The position numbers were made by a program, and so were the translations under genes. Shown one piece after another: positions 46,516-52,156 of a DNA stretch of 52,156 nt. Below the pieces are notes generated by a model. That model searched no databases. It was not told the origin of the DNA and worked only from the letters and a program-made list of their open reading frames with translations. This DNA is from Sedimenticola hydrogenitrophicus. Its GTDB lineage: Bacteria; Pseudomonadota; Gammaproteobacteria; Chromatiales; Chromatiaceae. The stretch is taken from NCBI RefSeq assembly GCF_029017505.1, contig NZ_JAQGEI010000039.1:1-52156 (forward strand), written 5' to 3'. Position 1 is the stretch's first letter. Each line of letters begins with the position of its first letter.

Positions 46516-47052
46516 ATGTTTCTTCTGCAATTGGAAAAGGTCATCAACGGCTTCTCGGATCTGCTGGGCCGGATCGCCGGGGTGTTGTTGATCGGGCTGC
46601 TGCTGAATGTGTTTTACGACGTAGTGATGCGCTACATGTTCAACGATGTCTCCATCGGCATGCAGGAGCTGGAGTGGCACCTCTACGCCAGCGTGTTCCT
46701 GCTCGGCATCTCCTACGCCCTGCGCCACGACGGCCACGTGCGGGTCGACCTGATCTATGAACGTCAGTCGGTCAACGCCAGGGCGTGGATCGACCTGCTC
46801 GGCAGCCTGCTGTTCCTGCTGCCGTTCACCCTGCTGGTCTGCTACTACGGGGTCGATTTCGTACGTGAATCCTTCGCACTGGGAGAGCAGTCGGGTGATC
46901 CCGGCGGCCTGCCCTACCGCTGGCTGATCAAGTCGATGATCCCGTTCGGCTTCTTTGCCATGACCGTCAGCGGTATCGGGGTGATCCTGCACTCGGTCAA
47001 CACGTTGCTGGGGCGGCATCGACAAGCCCCCCATGAAGAATCCTTTTTCTGA
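46516..47052 (+). CDS. dctQ: TRAP transporter small permease
   Basis: Four-helix small membrane subunit of 178 residues (TM at about 15-40, 50-70, 90-115 and 140-160), with the family motif around VMRYMFNDVSIGMQELEWHL. It partners with the large subunit encoded 18 bases downstream. No independent promoter is apparent. Confidence 0.93.
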   Translation: MFLLQLEKVINGFSDLLGRIAGVLLIGLLLNVFYDVVMRYMFNDVSIGMQELEWHLYASVFLLGISYALRHDGHVRVDLIYERQSVNARAWIDLLGSLLFLLPFTLLVCYYGVDFVRESFALGEQSGDPGGLPYRWLIKSMIPFGFFAMTVSGIGVILHSVNTLLGRHRQAPHEESFF

Positions 47053-47070
47053 TCCGGCAGGTAGAGTGCA

Positions 47071-48360
<1,290 letters not shown>

Positions 48361-48365
48361 TGCGC

Positions 48366-48395
48366 GGAAGCGGAATTGCTTGCGATTCCGCTTCC
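48366..48395 (+). terminator. Hairpin after dctM
   Basis: GGAAGCGGAAT / ATTCCGCTTCC, a perfect 11-bp stem with an 8-base loop, 5 bases after dctM. It lacks a T run, so it may be a stabilising or partial terminator rather than a full stop before the sensor kinase. Confidence 0.6.
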
Positions 48396-48526
48396 GGCCT
48401 TGTTCCACTCCCGTGTGGTCTACCCCGGAGATTCAACTCCGTATTACTGCGTATTTTTCCCCCGCGGGCGTTACATGGGCGGCTTTTTTTGTCAGGATAG
48501 GGCCGTATCACATCATGTAGTCTTTT

Positions 48527-49876
48527 ATGTCCCTGAAAACCAAAATACTGCTGCTGGCCATACTCCCCCTGCTGCTGGTGGCCAGCCTGATCACCCTGAT
48601 CAATGTGAATCAGGCCCACACCCTGTCGGAGGAGGAGATCCACACCTTCGAGGAGAATCTGCTGGCGTCGAAAAAGCGCGAGCTGAAGAACTATGTCAGC
48701 CTGGCCCTCACCTCCATAGACCATATCATCCGCGATCAGGGCCTGGACGAGCAGACCGCCCGCAACGGGGTAAAACGGATCCTGAATGAACTGACCTACG
48801 GCGAGGATGGCTATTTCTTCGTCTATGACCGTAACGGGGTCAATCTGGTACACCCGATCCTGAACGAGCTCGTCGGACGCAATCTCTACGACCTGCGGGA
48901 CAGCAACGGCGACTACGTAATCCGCAACCTGCTGCGCATCGCCGCCGATGGCGGCGGCTTCCACCGTTACCTGTGGAACAAGCCCTCTTCCGGCCGGGAG
49001 GAGGAGAAGCTCAGCTATGCCGTCCAGGTCCCCGGCTGGAACTGGATGCTCGGCACCGGGCTCTATATCGACGACATCGCCAGCGAAGTGGCGAAGATCC
49101 GGGCCCAGGTGACGATCAACATCCGCAACACCTTTTTCACCATGCTGATGGTGATCGTCGGCACCGTCATCATCATCACCCTGATCGGCATCGCCATCAA
49201 TCTGCACGAGAGCCGGCTGGCCGATATCCGGCTGCGCGAACTGGCCCACCGCTCGGTTCGCTTCCAGGTGAATGAACGGCGGCGCTTTGCCCGCGAACTG
49301 CATGACGGCATCAATCAGTTGATGGTGTCGGTGAAATTCCGCATCGAATCGGCCATCACCAAGCTCCAGAAAGGACACGCTACGGCCCTGGAGGACCTGA
49401 AGAGCGGTGCCGGCGTGCTCAATGACGCCATCCAGGAGGTGCGGCGCATCTCCCATGACCTGCGCCCCCGGTTGCTGGACGATATGGGCCTGGGGGTGGC
49501 GCTGGAGAGCCTGACCGGCCATTTCAGCGAGCGCACCGGCATCATGACCGATCTCGCGCTGGAACTGGCGGATGAGCGGTTGCCGGAGGATATCGAAATC
49601 ACCCTCTACCGGGTGGTGCAGGAGGCGCTGACCAATATCGAGCGCCACGCCGGCCTGTGCAAGGTGCAGTTGAGGCTGCAACAGCGCGGCGGCAATGTCA
49701 CCCTGGACATCCGCGACGACGGCTGTGGTTTCGACCCCCAGACGAATCCCTTTGCCGAAGGCATCGGACTGCGTAATATGCGTGAACGCATTGAACTGCT
49801 GGGTGGCGAGTTCAGCCTCATGAGCCGGACCGGCGAAGGCACCCGCCTCAAGGCCCGGCTGCCCGATGAACCCTGA
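48527..49876 (+). CDS. Cache-domain sensor histidine kinase (HisKA_3, NarX/DegS-type)
   Basis: Membrane sensor kinase, 449 residues. TM1 (5-25), a periplasmic Cache domain (about 30-190; TYGEDGYFFVYDRNGVNLVHP is typical of sCache_2), TM2 near 205-225, HisKA_3 with H259 (ARELHDGINQ), and a HATPase_c ending with GIGLRNMRERIELLGG. sCache_2 domains often bind short carboxylates, which suits its place after a TRAP carboxylate transporter. The response regulator follows 20 bases on. Confidence 0.93.
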   Translation: MSLKTKILLLAILPLLLVASLITLINVNQAHTLSEEEIHTFEENLLASKKRELKNYVSLALTSIDHIIRDQGLDEQTARNGVKRILNELTYGEDGYFFVYDRNGVNLVHPILNELVGRNLYDLRDSNGDYVIRNLLRIAADGGGFHRYLWNKPSSGREEEKLSYAVQVPGWNWMLGTGLYIDDIASEVAKIRAQVTINIRNTFFTMLMVIVGTVIIITLIGIAINLHESRLADIRLRELAHRSVRFQVNERRRFARELHDGINQLMVSVKFRIESAITKLQKGHATALEDLKSGAGVLNDAIQEVRRISHDLRPRLLDDMGLGVALESLTGHFSERTGIMTDLALELADERLPEDIEITLYRVVQEALTNIERHAGLCKVQLRLQQRGGNVTLDIRDDGCGFDPQTNPFAEGIGLRNMRERIELLGGEFSLMSRTGEGTRLKARLPDEP

Positions 49877-49896
49877 GCCGTGATGGTACCTGGCCA

Positions 49897-50547
49897 ATGA
49901 ACGAGCACACACCGATACGCGTATTGCTGGTGGACGACCACCCCCTGGTGCGGGACGGCATCAGCTCGCGCCTGCAGGAGGAGCCGCACATTGAGGTGGT
50001 GGGCCAGGCCGGCAACGGCCGGGAGGCGATAGCACGGGCCCACGAACTGTGCCCCGACGTGGTGCTGATGGACATCACCATGCCGGTAATGGACGGGCTG
50101 GAAGCCACCCGCCGCTTCAAGGCGGAACTGCCGGAGGTCCGGGTCCTGATCCTGAGCATGCACGACGATCAGGAGTACATTGTCAAGCTGATGCACGACG
50201 GGGCCAACGGCTATGTGCTCAAGGATGTCTCATCCGATGAACTGATCAAGGCGATCGAGGCGGTCCACCAGGGCAGCACCTACTTGAGTGCCGGCGCCTC
50301 CCAGAGCCTGTTCAACAATTTCCATGGCCGACCGGGCGGGCATGAGCCGGTATTGACCCGCCGTGAGGAGACCGTGCTCAGGCTGATCGCCGAAGGTCAG
50401 TGCAACAAGGATATCGCCCGCAGCCTGAATATCTCGGTAAGGACCGTCGAGACCCACCGCCAGAACATCAAGGGCAAGCTGGATATTCACACCGCCGCCG
50501 GACTGGCCCGCTACGCCATCGAGCACAAGCTGGTGTCGCTAGGCTAA
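49897..50547 (+). CDS. NarL/LuxR-type response regulator
   Basis: 216 residues: a receiver with DDHP acidic pair, D59 (VLMDITMPVMDG) and the K in YVLKD, and a C-terminal LuxR helix-turn-helix (EETVLRLIAEGQCNKDIARSLNISVRTVETHRQNIKGKL). Cognate to the kinase just upstream and probably regulator of dctPQM through the CACTCGGTA sites. Its stop codon TAA is also the left flank of the MITE-like element. Confidence 0.93.
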   Translation: MNEHTPIRVLLVDDHPLVRDGISSRLQEEPHIEVVGQAGNGREAIARAHELCPDVVLMDITMPVMDGLEATRRFKAELPEVRVLILSMHDDQEYIVKLMHDGANGYVLKDVSSDELIKAIEAVHQGSTYLSAGASQSLFNNFHGRPGGHEPVLTRREETVLRLIAEGQCNKDIARSLNISVRTVETHRQNIKGKLDIHTAAGLARYAIEHKLVSLG

Positions 50548-50706
50548 GGGCTCGCGCAAGAATAATTTCGCAGTACCGAGGGCGTAACTGGGCCACGCTG
50601 GCAAGGCACGCTTTGCAGGCAATGGCCGTTCCCTTGGCAAAAAGCGTAACGCCACCAGCGGGGTCCAGTTGCGACCGAATACCGAAACTTATTTTTGCGC
50701 GAGCCC
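50548..50706 (-). mobile_element. MITE-like element, copy 2 (159 bp)
   Basis: Inverted copy of 14139-14297, same length, about 96% identical, with the same terminal inverted repeats and TAA on both flanks (50545-50547 and 50707-50709). It fills almost the whole gap between the convergent regulator and cfa genes (stops at 50547 and 50714), and its terminal repeats may act as a transcription barrier. Confidence 0.85.
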
Positions 50707-50713
50707 TAAGGGC

Positions 50714-51910
50714 TCAGCGCAACGAGCGATAGATCGCGGTGCGTGGGCGCTTGGTCAGCACCAGCTGCCACAGCTGCCCCTGACGGGAGCGGAAGAAGCC
50801 GGCGCAGCTGTGCAGATAGTATTTCCACATGCGGTAAAACGACTCGTCATAGCGCGCCTGCAACGATGGCCAGGCAGCGTCGAAGCGCTTCCACCAGGCC
50901 ATCAGGGTGAGGTCGTAGTCGTGGCCGAAACTGTGCCAGTCCTCGAGGATAAAGTGCGGCTGAATGGCCGTTGCAAGACGTCCCGTGGAGGGGAGTTTTC
51001 CATTCGGGAAGATGTATTTGTCTATCCAGGGATCGGTGGCGGCCGTGTCCGCATGTTCGCCGATGGTGTGCAGCAGGAAGATGCCCTGCTCCTTGAGCAC
51101 ACGGTCGACGGTGTCGAAAAAGACCGCATAGTTTTTCGGCCCGACATGCTCGAACATGCCGACCGACACCACCCGGTCGTAACTCCCCTTGAGGTCCCGG
51201 TAATCCATCAGCTCCAGACGTACCGGCAGGCCGCGACAGCGCTCCCGGGCCAGCATCAGCTGCTCACGGGAGACCGTGATGCCGTCCACCATGACCCCGT
51301 AGTGCTCGGCGGCATGCCGCGCCAGGCCGCCCCAGCCGCAGCCGATGTCCAGCAGACGCAGGCCGGGTCGCAAATTGAGTTTATGGCAGATCAGATCCAG
51401 CTTGGCGATTTGCGCCTGTTGCAGATTCTCGGCCCGCGCCCAGTAGCCGCAGCTGTAACTTATGGTTGGATCAAGCATGGCGGTGTAGACGTCGTTGCCG
51501 ATGTCATAGTGCCGCTCGCCGACCTGGAAGGCGCGCCGTCGCGACTGGCGGTTGAACAGGAGATTCTTCAGCAGCGCGCTGATCCAGCGCAAGCGGGTGC
51601 GCCGGTTGACCCGTTTCTCCACATCCCGCGACAACAGCCGGCTGATGGTCTCGTCCAGCCGCTGCGCGGTCCACAGGCCATCGACAAAGGCCTCCCCGAA
51701 TCCCAGCGATCCCTGCAGCAGGATGCGCTGGTAGACCGAGGGGTGGAACACCTGGATATCCCACGGCCGGTTGCCGTTGAAGCGCACGTCCGCCTCCGCG
51801 GCCAGATCGCGCAGAATGGGGGGAGGCGCGGGCCGCTGTTCCGGGTTCCCGCCGCTATCGGACCACTGATCCGACGGTCCGCCAGAAATAAGATCTCCTA
51901 TCTCAACCAT
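50714..51910 (-). CDS. cfa: Cyclopropane-fatty-acyl-phospholipid synthase
   Basis: SAM-dependent methyltransferase that adds a methylene bridge to unsaturated membrane lipids, usually on entry to stationary phase or stress. About 398 residues. SAM-binding motif LLDIGCGWGGLARHAAE, then VSREQL, and the CFA-specific active-site region SVGMFEHVGPKNYAVFF. The N-terminal lipid-binding domain is present. Start at 51910 (GGAGAAGG just upstream); 51928 is in frame but has no ribosome site. Confidence 0.94.
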   Translation of the reverse strand: MVEIGDLISGGPSDQWSDSGGNPEQRPAPPPILRDLAAEADVRFNGNRPWDIQVFHPSVYQRILLQGSLGFGEAFVDGLWTAQRLDETISRLLSRDVEKRVNRRTRLRWISALLKNLLFNRQSRRRAFQVGERHYDIGNDVYTAMLDPTISYSCGYWARAENLQQAQIAKLDLICHKLNLRPGLRLLDIGCGWGGLARHAAEHYGVMVDGITVSREQLMLARERCRGLPVRLELMDYRDLKGSYDRVVSVGMFEHVGPKNYAVFFDTVDRVLKEQGIFLLHTIGEHADTAATDPWIDKYIFPNGKLPSTGRLATAIQPHFILEDWHSFGHDYDLTLMAWWKRFDAAWPSLQARYDESFYRMWKYYLHSCAGFFRSRQGQLWQLVLTKRPRTAIYRSLR

Positions 51911-52156
51911 TGCCTTCTCCCAAAACAATCCATCCCCTAATGCGATACAGACAACCGGAATAGAGCGCGGCGGTATCAGCTACAAATATAGCGGATTCAA
52001 CCGGAAGCGGAAGCCTCCGTACCCGTGTCACCCCAAACGCCAGGCGGGATCAGGGTTGAATGGCACTTAACTTAAGGCGAATTGCAGGATTTTCGTCATT
52101 CCGGCGCAGGCCGGAGGAGTGGTGCAGGGATGCACCGTTTACGGACCAAAGGATGG
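51911..52156. other. Window end: cfa promoter side and dispersed repeats
   Basis: No gene. TCATTCCGGCGCAGGCCGG (about 52097-52115) belongs to a very common proteobacterial extragenic repeat. The last 42 bases (52115-52156) are the inverted second copy of the 13259-13300 repeat. Confidence 0.6.

Overview
The window is a GC-rich stretch of bacterial chromosome (about 60% or more GC by eye) with 39 protein genes that I can support and no rRNA, tRNA, CRISPR array or intact transposase. Gene families and order (pdhR divergent from aceE-aceF-lpdA-lipA, malate synthase G, ATP-type PEP carboxykinase, DctPQM TRAP transporter, SbcCD, several c-di-GMP enzymes) point to a free-living gammaproteobacterium, possibly of the Chromatiales or sulfur-oxidiser type. 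That placement is inference; no marker in the window fixes the genus.

Layout. 1-8.7 kb: one tightly overlapping leftward operon, RND adaptor > RND permease > sbcD > sbcC. 9.0-13.1 kb: a REC-GGDEF response regulator and a large hybrid histidine kinase with receiver and Hpt domains. 13.4-21.9 kb: the pyruvate dehydrogenase locus. PdhR is divergent from aceE, whose promoter carries a perfect PdhR-type operator; aceF, lpdA and lipA follow. The E2 has one lipoyl domain and the E3 has two. 22-27 kb: a tiny acidic protein, two EamA transporters, a TIGR01777 epimerase, a TudS/DUF1722 protein and a LysE-family exporter. 27.1-32.2 kb: a segment that looks acquired, with an isochorismatase-like hydrolase, an exported metallo-beta-lactamase-fold protein, a GlxA-type regulator, a sigma-54 activator and a short beta-carbonic-anhydrase-like gene. 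It lies between two 704-bp direct repeats, each holding a copy of the LysE gene. 33-40.3 kb: MFS transporter, malate synthase G, PEP carboxykinase, a small alpha/beta hydrolase and a second copy of the carbonic-anhydrase-like gene. 40.4-44.2 kb: a periplasmic sugar-type binding protein translationally coupled to a GGDEF-EAL protein. 44.4-50.5 kb: a CREST-family membrane hydrolase, then a TRAP transporter (dctP, dctQ, dctM) with its two-component system. 50.7-51.9 kb: cyclopropane-fatty-acid synthase.

How the genes work together. Much of the window handles C2-C4 carbon: 2-oxoacid-type uptake by TRAP, pyruvate to acetyl-CoA with local lipoate synthesis, glyoxylate plus acetyl-CoA to malate, and oxaloacetate to PEP. 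A second theme is signalling, with two c-di-GMP proteins, two histidine kinases and several one-component regulators.

Most notable observations: (1) a sigma-54 promoter with two tandem 15-bp palindromes 21 bp apart between the activator gene and the carbonic-anhydrase-like gene, which together look like a self-contained inducible module; (2) two 159-bp mobile-element-like repeats (MITE type) about 36 kb apart, one in the pdhR leader and one exactly filling the gap between a response regulator and cfa; (3) the 1+2 split of lipoyl domains between E2 and E3; (4) the 704-bp direct repeats around the acquired-looking segment; (5) the binding-protein/GGDEF-EAL pair.
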